NCBI RefSeq assembly: GCF_031845265.1
Contig: NZ_JAVRBG010000007.1
Coordinates: 124,001 to 188,000 of the forward strand
Direction of reading: 5' to 3'
Length of the DNA: 64,000 bases
From: Mesonia ostreae
Lineage (GTDB): Bacteria > Bacteroidota > Bacteroidia > Flavobacteriales > Flavobacteriaceae
Position numbers and translations under genes: made by a program. The notes under the pieces were generated by a model. It saw only the letters and a list, made by a program, of their open reading frames with translations. It made no database searches and had not been told where the DNA came from. Positions within the stretch are counted from its first letter, which is position 1. Each line of letters starts with the position of its first letter. Shown here in pieces: positions 52,625-60,347 of this stretch.

Positions 52625-53593
52625 CTAGTATCCCAATTTTGTTCTCACTCTATTCAACACTTCATTAGCAGTTTGTTGTGCTTTTTGAGCTCCAGTTTCT
52701 AAAGCGGCATCTATTTCATGCAGGTTATTCATATAATAAGTATACTTTTCTCTTTGTACGGCATATTTTTCAACAAGGACATCAAATAAAGCCTGCTTGG
52801 CGTGACCGTAACCATAATTTCCGCCTTCATAATTAGCTCGCATTTCTTTAATTTCTTCCGCGGAAGCGACTACTTTATATAAATTAAACACGTTACAGGT
52901 GTCGGGGTTTTTAGGTTCCTCAAGAGGAGTACTATCGGTTTCTATGCTCATCACCTGCTTGCGCAGTTTCTTATCGGTTTCAAAAAGGTTGAGGTAATTC
53001 CCTCTAGACTTACTCATTTTTCCGCCGTCTGTTCCCGGAATATACTTGGTGTTTTCTTGAATCTTACCTTCAGGCAAAACAAAAGTTTCTCCCATTTGCG
53101 CATGAAAACGTGTGGCCACATCGCGCGTCATTTCTATATGTTGCATTTGGTCTTTCCCTACAGGAACCAGCTCTGCATCGTATAATAAAATATCTGCTGC
53201 CATCAACATTGGGTAACTAAATAAGCCAGCATTAACATCGTCTAATCGATCTGCTTTATCTTTAAAAGAATGTGCTAACGTAAGACGTTGGTACGGAAAA
53301 AAGCAGCTTAAATACCAGGTCAATTCTGTGGTTTGCGGCACATCGCTTTGTCTGTAAAATACGGTATTGTGAATGTCTAGACCAAAGGCAAGCCAAGTTG
53401 CCGCCACCGAGTAGGTGTTGTGTTTAAGCGTTTTTGCATCTTTAATTTGAGTTAAGGTGTGCATATTTGCAATAAACAAATACGATTCATTTTTAGAATC
53501 GTTTGCCATTTCTATGGCTGGGATAATAGCACCCAAAAGGTTTCCTAAATGAGGTGTACCTGTACTTTGTACGCCCGTTAGTATTCTAGACAT
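52625..53593 (-). CDS. trpS: Tryptophanyl-tRNA synthetase
   Basis: This 322-residue class I synthetase charges tRNA-Trp. It has the HIGH-type GTPHLGNLLGA and the KMSKS motif in GGKMSKSRGNYLNL. Length is typical. The palindrome GCTTCCGCGGAAG (around 52855-52867 on the plus strand) encodes ASAE in VVASAEEIKEM, a helix where other bacterial TrpRS have a similar but not identical sequence. Confidence 0.96.
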   Translation of the reverse strand: MSRILTGVQSTGTPHLGNLLGAIIPAIEMANDSKNESYLFIANMHTLTQIKDAKTLKHNTYSVAATWLAFGLDIHNTVFYRQSDVPQTTELTWYLSCFFPYQRLTLAHSFKDKADRLDDVNAGLFSYPMLMAADILLYDAELVPVGKDQMQHIEMTRDVATRFHAQMGETFVLPEGKIQENTKYIPGTDGGKMSKSRGNYLNLFETDKKLRKQVMSIETDSTPLEEPKNPDTCNVFNLYKVVASAEEIKEMRANYEGGNYGYGHAKQALFDVLVEKYAVQREKYTYYMNNLHEIDAALETGAQKAQQTANEVLNRVRTKLGY

Positions 53594-53647
53594 AATATTT
53601 TTTTTGTAAAGGTACTTTATTTATAGAGTTTGCTGAATACATTTTTA

Positions 53648-53655
53648 TATTTTTG
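53648..53655 (+). promoter_or_regulatory. -7 element of plsC
   Basis: TATTTTTG matches TAnnTTTG but ends only 4 nt before the ATG, so the transcript would be almost leaderless. It may be a chance match. Confidence 0.3.
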
Positions 53656-53659
53656 AGAA

Positions 53660-54403
53660 ATGAGGATTTTAAAAAATGCAGTGACTTTGCTTTGGCGAAT
53701 CTGGTTTTATGTACTTATGGGAATTCCCATTATAGTGCTATTTCCACTTTTGCTATTGTTTACCTCGAAAGAGAAATTTTATACTCAGTTCTTTGTGGTG
53801 GCTAGGTTTTGGGCTAGAATCATTATCTACGGAATGGGATTTAGACCTAGTGTAGAAAGAGCAGAAAGGCTTCAAAAAGGTCATAGTTATATGTTTGTCG
53901 CCAACCATACCTCTATGATGGATATTATGATGATGTTGCACGCGGTAAAAAATCCGTTTGTGTTTGTAGGAAAAAAAGAGCTGACTAAAATTCCTTTATT
54001 CGGATTTTTCTACAAACGCACCTGCATCTTGGTAGACCGTAAGAGTATGCATAGCCGAAAAGAGGTGTTTAACCAAGCTCAACGCAGGTTAAGCCAAGGA
54101 GTGAGCATTTGTATTTTTCCTGAAGGAGGCGTCTCCGATGATGAAAACTTGCTTTTAGACTCTTTTAAAGACGGCGCTTTTCGATTGGCAATAGAACATC
54201 AAACTCCCATTGTTCCCCTGGTATTTTATGATAATAAAAAGCGGTTTTCGTATAGGTTCTTTAGCGGAAGTCCGGGTAAGATGAGAGCGAAAATTCTTCC
54301 TTTTTTCTCACCTCAAGGCTATACGCAAGAAAATAAAGCAAAATTAAAACAAGAGGTTAGAGAAGCCATTTTAACCGAATTGGAAGCTAAACCCATTTTA
54401 TGA
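53660..54403 (+). CDS. plsC: 1-acyl-sn-glycerol-3-phosphate acyltransferase (PlsC-like)
   Basis: This 247-residue membrane-associated acyltransferase makes phosphatidic acid. It has one or two N-terminal hydrophobic segments, the catalytic HX4D motif in FVANHTSMMD, FVGKKELTKIPLFG, the substrate-binding FPEGGVSDDE (variant of FPEGTRS) and IVPLVFYDNK. It is divergent from trpS. Confidence 0.88.
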   Translation: MRILKNAVTLLWRIWFYVLMGIPIIVLFPLLLLFTSKEKFYTQFFVVARFWARIIIYGMGFRPSVERAERLQKGHSYMFVANHTSMMDIMMMLHAVKNPFVFVGKKELTKIPLFGFFYKRTCILVDRKSMHSRKEVFNQAQRRLSQGVSICIFPEGGVSDDENLLLDSFKDGAFRLAIEHQTPIVPLVFYDNKKRFSYRFFSGSPGKMRAKILPFFSPQGYTQENKAKLKQEVREAILTELEAKPIL

Positions 54404-54409
54404 GATTCT

Positions 54410-54465
54410 GAAATAAACCCGCCTGAAGGGTACGGGCAGGTTCAGAAAGACAGTTTAATTTTTTA
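54410..54465. repeat. Dispersed hairpin after plsC
   Basis: TTCTGAA and TTCAGAA flank CGCCTGAAGGGTACGGGCAGG, giving a nested hairpin. It resembles the elements near 15.2 kb and 42.1 kb. Confidence 0.4.
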
Positions 54466-54508
54466 GACAATCTCTTTCGCATCATTACTTCAATGAGAAG
54501 AAGCTTTA

Positions 54509-56116
54509 CTAAAACTTAAAGTTTACTCCTGTGTATACCCCAAAATAGTAAGGTTTAAAACCATTGGTATTGCCTGTAAACGTATTGATTTGATATTTAA
54601 AGGTAGGCTCTACATTAAAATCTAATTTTTTTGAAATTTCATAACCAAAGCCTACTCCTAAGTTGGTACTAAAACTTAGTTTATTAAGATTATTTGCTTC
54701 TCCAAGATTAGTCACTCCTTCTGCAGAAGATACCGCCACTTCGTTTTCATTTAAGATAAGACTGCTGGCACCTCCAACAATATGAATTCCAAAACGCGTG
54801 TCTAAAAGCGCATATTCAATTTCTATAGGTACTTCTATAAAGCCAATTTGCTGCTTTAAAGCGCCAGAAGTGTAAGGGTTTATGTCTGGTCTCAAAGAAC
54901 TAGATGGAATGTTTTGAGCAGGACGAGAAACCACTTGAATGTTTCTAGTTCTCGCGTTGGCATCTACTCCCGAAAGTCCTATGGGTTTTACAGAGGAGGT
55001 AAAAGCCACATCATTGGTGCTATAATTAAGCTGTACTTTACTTACTCCCGTACGTACTTTTAATTTTTTTGATACGGAGTAGGCAAAATTTACACCGTAG
55101 GCCATACTCACTTCTCCAGAAGCATCGTTATTAGAAAACTGAGAATCTATAGGACTTCCTGAATTACCTAAATTTCCATAATATACAGGAGAAACATTAG
55201 GTCTAATATTCCAACGATTAAAAGTTTCACTTTCAATGTTTTCTTTATCCTCTAGATTTTCTTCCTTTAATTCTCTTTCGCGTTGTGCCAAAGCATTTTC
55301 TTCTTCTAAGATTTCTTTGCTGAAAATGCTATCCTGATTAACTTTTGTAACGACGATTTCTTTAACGTCTTGTGATTTTTTTCCTTCTCCTGTTACAGCA
55401 ATCTCTTCATCTAAAATTTCTCTTTTGAGATTTTTAGCATTATTCATAAGGCTTTTGTCAGCGATTTCATTTAAGTCTTTTTTAGATTTTGAATCTTCGC
55501 TAAGAGCGATTTCATTTTTGGAGTATGAAGCAATTTCAGTTCCAACTTTTTTCTCTTTTGTTTGCGCTTCCGCGGAAGCGATATTTTCTTGGTTTGCTGT
55601 TACACCCGACTTTTCTTTATCTGAAGAAGAATTGGACAGCTCTATTTTTTTCTTCTTCCCTGTTTCTGAATCAACGTTTTGATTTGTAAAGTTTGAATCT
55701 TTAGAATTAGAAGCGTTTTCTACAAGTCGTTGATTTTCTGGTTCTTTTCTTGCTTTCGTGTTCTCATTTTCTCTTGGAGAGACGGTTTCAGTAGAAACGA
55801 AATTCTCTTTCGCTTTTTCTTCCGAAGAATTTATAATGGTATTGTTGGCGTCATTTTCTAAAACTTCGTTGTTTTCAGGAGAAGCATTTACTACCTCTGA
55901 TTCTTTATTTTGCCAAACAGAATTTGCTAAAAAGATAAGCAATGTAATAGCTGCAGCAACTCCCGCAACTTTATACCATAAAATAGGAATAAACCTCCTC
56001 TTTTTATCTTTCCTTAATTCTTGTTCAATATTTTTCCATACACGCTTATGCGGAGAAGCCTCGAAATCTTTGAACTTCTCTTGAAATAAACGATCTATAT
56101 TTTTCTTATCACTCAT
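54509..56116 (-). CDS. Membrane-anchored protein with C-terminal outer-membrane-type barrel, encoded after an ECF sigma factor
   Basis: This 535-residue protein has no signal peptide. It has a short basic cytoplasmic N-terminus (about 45 residues, KRVWKNIEQELRKDKKRR), one membrane helix (YKVAGVAAAITLLIFLANSV), a long Ser/Glu/Lys/Asn-rich linker to about residue 300, then a domain of alternating strands ending FGVYTGVNFKF that resembles OMP_b-brl barrels. The gene starts 3 nt after an ECF sigma gene, so the N-terminus may act as an anti-sigma. A linker palindrome encodes ASAEA. Confidence 0.75.
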   Translation of the reverse strand: MSDKKNIDRLFQEKFKDFEASPHKRVWKNIEQELRKDKKRRFIPILWYKVAGVAAAITLLIFLANSVWQNKESEVVNASPENNEVLENDANNTIINSSEEKAKENFVSTETVSPRENENTKARKEPENQRLVENASNSKDSNFTNQNVDSETGKKKKIELSNSSSDKEKSGVTANQENIASAEAQTKEKKVGTEIASYSKNEIALSEDSKSKKDLNEIADKSLMNNAKNLKREILDEEIAVTGEGKKSQDVKEIVVTKVNQDSIFSKEILEEENALAQRERELKEENLEDKENIESETFNRWNIRPNVSPVYYGNLGNSGSPIDSQFSNNDASGEVSMAYGVNFAYSVSKKLKVRTGVSKVQLNYSTNDVAFTSSVKPIGLSGVDANARTRNIQVVSRPAQNIPSSSLRPDINPYTSGALKQQIGFIEVPIEIEYALLDTRFGIHIVGGASSLILNENEVAVSSAEGVTNLGEANNLNKLSFSTNLGVGFGYEISKKLDFNVEPTFKYQINTFTGNTNGFKPYYFGVYTGVNFKF

Positions 56117-56119
56117 CTT

Positions 56120-56662
56120 TTAAATAGACTGTACGTTATTTTTTTTTTGACTTTCTTCCACTTTATGTTTTAAAATAGCTCTTGCGCGTGCAAGATTCGA
56201 TTTTGAGGTGCCTGCAGAAATACTCATGGTTTCTGCAATCTCTTTATGAGAATAACCGTCTAAGGCATACAGGTTAAAAACCATGCGGTAGCGATCTGGC
56301 AACTCTTGTATAATTTGAAGTAAAAACTTGAGTGGAATACTCTGTTCGTCAAGTTCAACTTCGGGTTGTTCTATACTTTCTTCATTTACAATTTCAAAAA
56401 CATGCTGTTTGCGATAACGCTGTAAAGCTGTATTGATCACAATTCTCTTCATCCATCCTTCAAAAGAGCCTTTAAAACGGAACTGCTCCATTTTTTGGAA
56501 AATTGTGATAAATGCGTCTTGTAAATTGTCTTCCGCCTCAGCGTAATTTCTAGAGTATTTTAGAGAAACGGCAAAAAGCTTATGAGAGAAAAGATGGTAT
56601 AACTTTTCCTGTGACATTAAATCTTGCTTTCTGCAATCTTTTATAAGCTTCTCAATACTCAT
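56120..56662 (-). CDS. ECF-family RNA polymerase sigma factor
   Basis: This 180-residue sigma factor has region 2 (LYHLFSHKLFAVSLKYSRNY, DNLQDAFITIFQKMEQFRFK, then GSFEGWMKRIVINTALQRYR) and region 4 (LPDRYRMVFNLYALDGYSHK, EIAETMSISAGTSKSNLARA). No extra C-terminal domain is present. It lies 6 nt after a lipoprotein gene and 3 nt before the membrane-barrel gene, so sigma, probable regulator and lipoprotein form one operon. Its regulon is unknown. Confidence 0.92.
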   Translation of the reverse strand: MSIEKLIKDCRKQDLMSQEKLYHLFSHKLFAVSLKYSRNYAEAEDNLQDAFITIFQKMEQFRFKGSFEGWMKRIVINTALQRYRKQHVFEIVNEESIEQPEVELDEQSIPLKFLLQIIQELPDRYRMVFNLYALDGYSHKEIAETMSISAGTSKSNLARARAILKHKVEESQKKNNVQSI

Positions 56663-56668
56663 AAATCT

Positions 56669-57085
56669 TTATAGCTGTATCATTACTTCTTTGGTTAAAT
56701 ATACTTCATTTCCTTCTTCATCTATTCCTTCGTAGATTTTAAAAATATAATAATCTTCTCGCTCTACTAAAAATTCAAAATTCTCACTTGCGGTCACATT
56801 GTCTAAATTTTCACAATTAGAACCGTTTTGCACCACAGTATTTAGAATACTTAATGTAATTTCTTGCTCGTTTTCGATAACATTAAAACCAGCAAATGCA
56901 TGGCAAGTGGAAGGACGCAGATAATCTAAGGTAATAATTGAATTTTCGCCATAGGTTAGTGTGTCTGGGATATTTGCCATACTTATAGGCATCAATTCAT
57001 ACGTAAAATCAACATCGTCAATATCATCGCTGCTACAACTTGCGAGCGTCACAAGAAGTATAATAAATAGGGTAAAATTTTTCAT
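56669..57085 (-). CDS. Lipoprotein, first gene of the ECF sigma operon
   Basis: This 138-residue protein has lipobox LASC followed by SSDDIDDVD. The mature part is acidic and strand-rich, with TYGENSIITLDYLRPSTCHAF and NGSNCENLDNV; two mature cysteines are present. No family is recognised. Its position before the sigma gene suggests it may be an envelope-stress sensor or target; this is inference only. Confidence 0.7.
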   Translation of the reverse strand: MKNFTLFIILLVTLASCSSDDIDDVDFTYELMPISMANIPDTLTYGENSIITLDYLRPSTCHAFAGFNVIENEQEITLSILNTVVQNGSNCENLDNVTASENFEFLVEREDYYIFKIYEGIDEEGNEVYLTKEVMIQL

Positions 57086-57166
57086 AAGATAATCTGCTCT
57101 TTATAAAATACAGAACAAGGGTTTCTCTATAGATGTTTAATTATCAGATTGGTTGCGTAACAAACG

Positions 57167-57196
57167 AAAAAATCTCGCCAAGAGCGAGATTTTTTT
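57167..57196. terminator. Terminator after recA
   Basis: AAAAATCTCGC pairs with GCGAGATTTTT with a 5-6 nt loop. On the minus strand it follows recA by about 20 nt. Confidence 0.7.
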
Positions 57197-57217
57197 AATT
57201 GTAAGAATAAGATTCTT

Positions 57218-58243
57218 CTAAGCTTTCGCTACTTTAATAGCCTCGGTAATTTTAGCTTCCAGCTCATCCATTAAATCTGGATTGTCTTTTAAAAGTGCTT
57301 TAACCGCATCTCTACCTTGACCTAATTTAGTGTCTTCGTAGCTAAACCAAGAACCGCTTTTCTTTACGATCTCATAGTCTACGCCAATATCTATAATCTC
57401 TCCTACTTTAGAAATTCCTTCGCCATACATGATGTCAAATTCTGCCATTTTAAAAGGCGGAGCCACTTTATTTTTCACGACTTTTACCCGGGTTTTATTT
57501 CCTAAAACGTCACTGTTGCTATTTTTAATTTGGGTAGATCTTCTAATATCTAATCTAACCGAAGAATAGAATTTTAACGCGTTACCACCTGTAGTGGTTT
57601 CCGGATTTCCAAACATAACCCCAATTTTTTCACGTAACTGGTTAATAAAGATTACGGTACACTTGGTTTTGCTAATAGAAGCCGTTAATTTTCTTAAAGC
57701 TTGTGACATTAATCTTGCATGAAGGCCCATTTTAGAATCTCCCATTTCTCCTTCTATTTCACTTTTTGGAGTTAAGGCCGCAACGGAGTCGACTACAATA
57801 ATATCTATAGCACCAGAGCGAATAAGATTATCGGCTATTTCTAAAGCTTGTTCCCCATGATCGGGTTGAGAGATAATTAAGTTTTCAATATCTACGCCTA
57901 AATTTGCAGCATAAAAACGGTCAAAGGCGTGTTCTGCATCAATAAAAGCGGCAATACCTCCTGCTTTTTGAGCTTCTGCAATAGCGTGAAGGGTTAATGT
58001 GGTTTTACCAGAAGATTCCGGTCCGTAAATTTCAATCACACGACCTCTAGGATAACCTTGTACTCCTAAGGCCAAATCTAAGCCTAAAGAACCTGAAGGA
58101 ATAGCTTCTACATCCTGTACAGATTGATCTCCCATTTTCATCACGGCTCCTTTTCCGTAGGTCTTATCTAGCTTATCTAGCGTTAGCTTTAAGGCTTTAA
58201 GTTTTGCTTCTTTTTCTTTTTCGTTGTTCTTTTCTTTACTCAT
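57218..58243 (-). CDS. recA: Recombinase RecA
   Basis: This 341-residue ATP-dependent strand-exchange protein has Walker A GPESSGKTTLTLHA, the catalytic Glu in FIDAEHAFD, Walker B IDIIVVDSVAAL, loop L2 FINQLREKIGVMFGNPETTT and the end SYEDTKLGQGRDAVKALL. The N-terminus is lysine/glutamate-rich (SKEKNNEKEKEAKLKALKL). An acceptable promoter lies upstream; no LexA box is obvious. Confidence 0.97.
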   Translation of the reverse strand: MSKEKNNEKEKEAKLKALKLTLDKLDKTYGKGAVMKMGDQSVQDVEAIPSGSLGLDLALGVQGYPRGRVIEIYGPESSGKTTLTLHAIAEAQKAGGIAAFIDAEHAFDRFYAANLGVDIENLIISQPDHGEQALEIADNLIRSGAIDIIVVDSVAALTPKSEIEGEMGDSKMGLHARLMSQALRKLTASISKTKCTVIFINQLREKIGVMFGNPETTTGGNALKFYSSVRLDIRRSTQIKNSNSDVLGNKTRVKVVKNKVAPPFKMAEFDIMYGEGISKVGEIIDIGVDYEIVKKSGSWFSYEDTKLGQGRDAVKALLKDNPDLMDELEAKITEAIKVAKA

Positions 58244-58277
58244 AATCTGTCGCTTTCTGTATTAACTTCAAGTGCTG

Positions 58278-58308
58278 CTAAAGTACTATAAGTTTTGCTT
58301 CGTGACAA
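58278..58308 (-). promoter_or_regulatory. Promoter of recA
   Basis: On the minus strand TTG (58308-58306) is followed after 20 nt by TACTTTAG (58285-58278), a near match to TAnnTTTG with proper -33/-7 spacing, about 34 nt before the recA ATG. Confidence 0.5.
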
Positions 58309-58442
58309 TCTTATAATGGTTTAATTATGAAGTATATTAAAGAAAACGAACGAGTATGAAAGTGATTTCTAATTGTTAAATAGGTATTATACGCAACCTT
58401 TTTAATTTTTTTGCATCTACTTTAAAAGCAAGGAGAACATTT

Positions 58443-58535
58443 ATGAGATCTCTTAAGAAAAATTTGATTTTGAATTCCCGTCAAGGCGGAGCTACTGTAA
58501 GTGTTATGAGTAGTTGCAAAGTGGACGGTGGCTAG
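58443..58535 (+). CDS. Possible 30-residue peptide gene
   Basis: A short frame begins MRSLKKNLILNSRQGGATVS and ends SSCKVDGG. It is preceded by AGGAG seven to eight bases before the ATG, unusual in this phylum where Shine-Dalgarno sequences are weak. It is followed 56 nt later by a strong terminator. The peptide has a basic start, an internal GG, one cysteine and a terminal GG, which recalls small precursor or signalling peptides but is too short to classify. No modification enzyme or transporter is adjacent. It could also be a chance frame within an untranslated RNA. Confidence 0.4.
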   Translation: MRSLKKNLILNSRQGGATVSVMSSCKVDGG

Positions 58536-58590
58536 CGTTATTTAATTTTTTAGATTTTTCGAAAAAATTAATAACGAATTAGCCGTTCAA
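58536..58590. other. Spacer between the peptide frame and the terminator
   Basis: AT-rich spacer with no gene. Together with 58309-58442, this is the rest of the recA-trhO intergenic region, in which I see nothing else. Confidence 0.4.
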
Positions 58591-58628
58591 AAAAATGCCC
58601 CAAACAAAAGTTTCGGGCATTTTTTTTT
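58591..58628 (+). terminator. Terminator between the peptide gene and trhO
   Basis: ATGCCCC-AAAC pairs with GTTT-CGGGCAT, followed by ten T. It shows that something upstream on the plus strand is transcribed. Confidence 0.8.
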
Positions 58629-58641
58629 ATTCCTTTTGTAG

Positions 58642-58649
58642 TATCTTTG
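58642..58649 (+). promoter_or_regulatory. -7 element of trhO
   Basis: TATCTTTG matches TAnnTTTG, 40 nt before the trhO ATG and after the preceding terminator. trhO therefore has its own promoter. Confidence 0.5.
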
Positions 58650-58689
58650 CGGCTTCAAAACTTTGTATAACTTAAAAAATTAGTATAGC

Positions 58690-59721
58690 ATGCAACTGTA
58701 CAATAAGCTAAGTGCACAAGAGAGAGCGCAACTTCTAGACGAAGCCGGTGAAGACCGCTTAACGCTTTCTTTTTATCAATACGCCAAAATTGGCAATCCA
58801 GAACTTTTTAGAAACCACTTGTTTGTGGCTTGGGACCAACTTGAGGTCCTAGGGAGAATCTACGTGGCTCACGAGGGAATTAACGCGCAGCTTTCGGTGC
58901 CTGCGAAACAATTTCATGAGTTTAAAAATTTCCTTGACGGAATTTATTTCCTTGAAGGAGTACGATTAAATATCGCCATAGAACACGACGTAAAATCTTT
59001 TCTGAAGTTAAAAGTGAAAGTGCGGGATAAAATTGTAGCCGATGGTTTACAAGATGAAACTTTTGATGTGACTCAAAAAGGAATTCACGTTAACGCTCAA
59101 AAGTTTAATGAACTTATTAGCGATCCCAATACCGTCCTTGTTGATATGCGGAATCATTATGAAAGTGAGATTGGTCATTTTCAAGGCGCCGTTACACCAG
59201 ATGTGGATACGTTTAGGGATTCTTTAGATCTTATTGAAGAGGATTTAAAGGAGCATAAAGAAGATAAAAACTTGGTGATGTATTGCACGGGAGGAATTCG
59301 TTGCGAAAAAGCGAGTGCCTATTACAAGCATAAAGGTTTTAAAAATGTATTTCAGTTGGAAGGCGGAATTATTGAATACGCCAGGCAAGTAGACAATCTG
59401 GAGCTAGAAAATAAATTTATAGGAAAGAATTTTGTTTTTGATCACCGCCGAGCCGAAAAAATTAGCGAAGATGTGATTGCAAAATGTCATCAGTGCGGAG
59501 AAGCTTGCGATACACATATCAATTGCGCCAATGAAGCCTGTCACTTATTGTTTATACAGTGTAAAGCTTGCGCCGAAAAAATGGACGACTGTTGTTCTCA
59601 AGAATGTAAAGAAGTTCATGCGCTTCCTTATGAAGAGCAAAAAGCCCTAAGAAAAGGAAAACATAATAGCAATAAAATCTTTAAAAAAGGAAGATCTAAA
59701 GTGCTGAAGTTTAAAGACTAA
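58690..59721 (+). CDS. trhO: tRNA uridine-34 hydroxylase, rhodanese domain
   Basis: This 343-residue protein of the YceA/TrhO family makes 5-hydroxyuridine at tRNA position 34 in an oxygen-dependent way. The N-terminal domain (FYQYAKIGNPELFRNHLFV, GRIYVAHEGINAQLSVP) is followed by a rhodanese domain with active Cys in MYCTGGIRCEKAS. A Cys-rich tail (KCHQCGEACDTHINCANEAC and following CKACAEKMDDCC) may bind zinc. Length is typical of the longer family members. Confidence 0.94.
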   Translation: MQLYNKLSAQERAQLLDEAGEDRLTLSFYQYAKIGNPELFRNHLFVAWDQLEVLGRIYVAHEGINAQLSVPAKQFHEFKNFLDGIYFLEGVRLNIAIEHDVKSFLKLKVKVRDKIVADGLQDETFDVTQKGIHVNAQKFNELISDPNTVLVDMRNHYESEIGHFQGAVTPDVDTFRDSLDLIEEDLKEHKEDKNLVMYCTGGIRCEKASAYYKHKGFKNVFQLEGGIIEYARQVDNLELENKFIGKNFVFDHRRAEKISEDVIAKCHQCGEACDTHINCANEACHLLFIQCKACAEKMDDCCSQECKEVHALPYEEQKALRKGKHNSNKIFKKGRSKVLKFKD

Positions 59722-59771
59722 TATGTTCACTAAAATCTACTTGGCGTTCAATTTTAGACTACCTTAGTTTT

Positions 59772-60074
59772 ATGGAGGTAATTCTTAAAAAATCAAAATT
59801 TGGAGAAATAGCGCTTTTATTGCTGTCATTATCAGTAATGTTAGGCTTATTTGCTGTTGTTTATATAGGAAAAAATAGTATTGAATTATCGGCTTTTTTT
59901 GGGGCAATTTTTCAATTGTTCATCATTCCTTTAGTTGTAGCTCCGTTTATCGTATTTATTTTAGTCACCATCTTGTGGGTTAGAAAGAAAACTACGGTGT
60001 CGCTGCTTCTGGGATTAAGCACGCTATTTTTAGTGATTTCCATTTACTTAAATTACCTCATCTTCACCTCATAA
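59772..60074 (+). CDS. Small integral membrane protein, hypothetical
   Basis: This 100-residue protein has three membrane segments (IALLLLSLSVMLGLFAVVYI; FQLFIIPLVVAPFIVFILVT; LLLGLSTLFLVISIYLNYLI) and a short basic loop WVRKKTTV between the second and third. No domain is recognised. It lies 50 nt after trhO but may have its own promoter. Confidence 0.6.
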   Translation: MEVILKKSKFGEIALLLLSLSVMLGLFAVVYIGKNSIELSAFFGAIFQLFIIPLVVAPFIVFILVTILWVRKKTTVSLLLGLSTLFLVISIYLNYLIFTS

Positions 60075-60347
60075 TACCAAATTTTGCATTGTTTAAAGTG
60101 TTTCTGCGTGTTTCTATAAAAGATTCACTAGCGCTAAAACATAAAGAACAAAAGTTTCGTTTCATTCTGTTTCTTCTAGTTTAAAAGCCTCGGCATAATT
60201 TTAGTATATTTACAGCGTAAAAAATTGCAATACTAATTTTCAATTCAATTGCGTGGTATTTTTCTTTACGGAATTAATTCCGCTAAGGAAGAAAAGCTTA
60301 ACTAGTATAGGGATCAACGCAGTATGAATTTCAATATATAAATAAAT

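Noticed and set aside
58443..58535. Lanthipeptide-type precursor
   Set aside because: A GG and one Cys are present, but there is no leader of the known kind and no modification enzyme or transporter nearby; kept only as an unclassified peptide.
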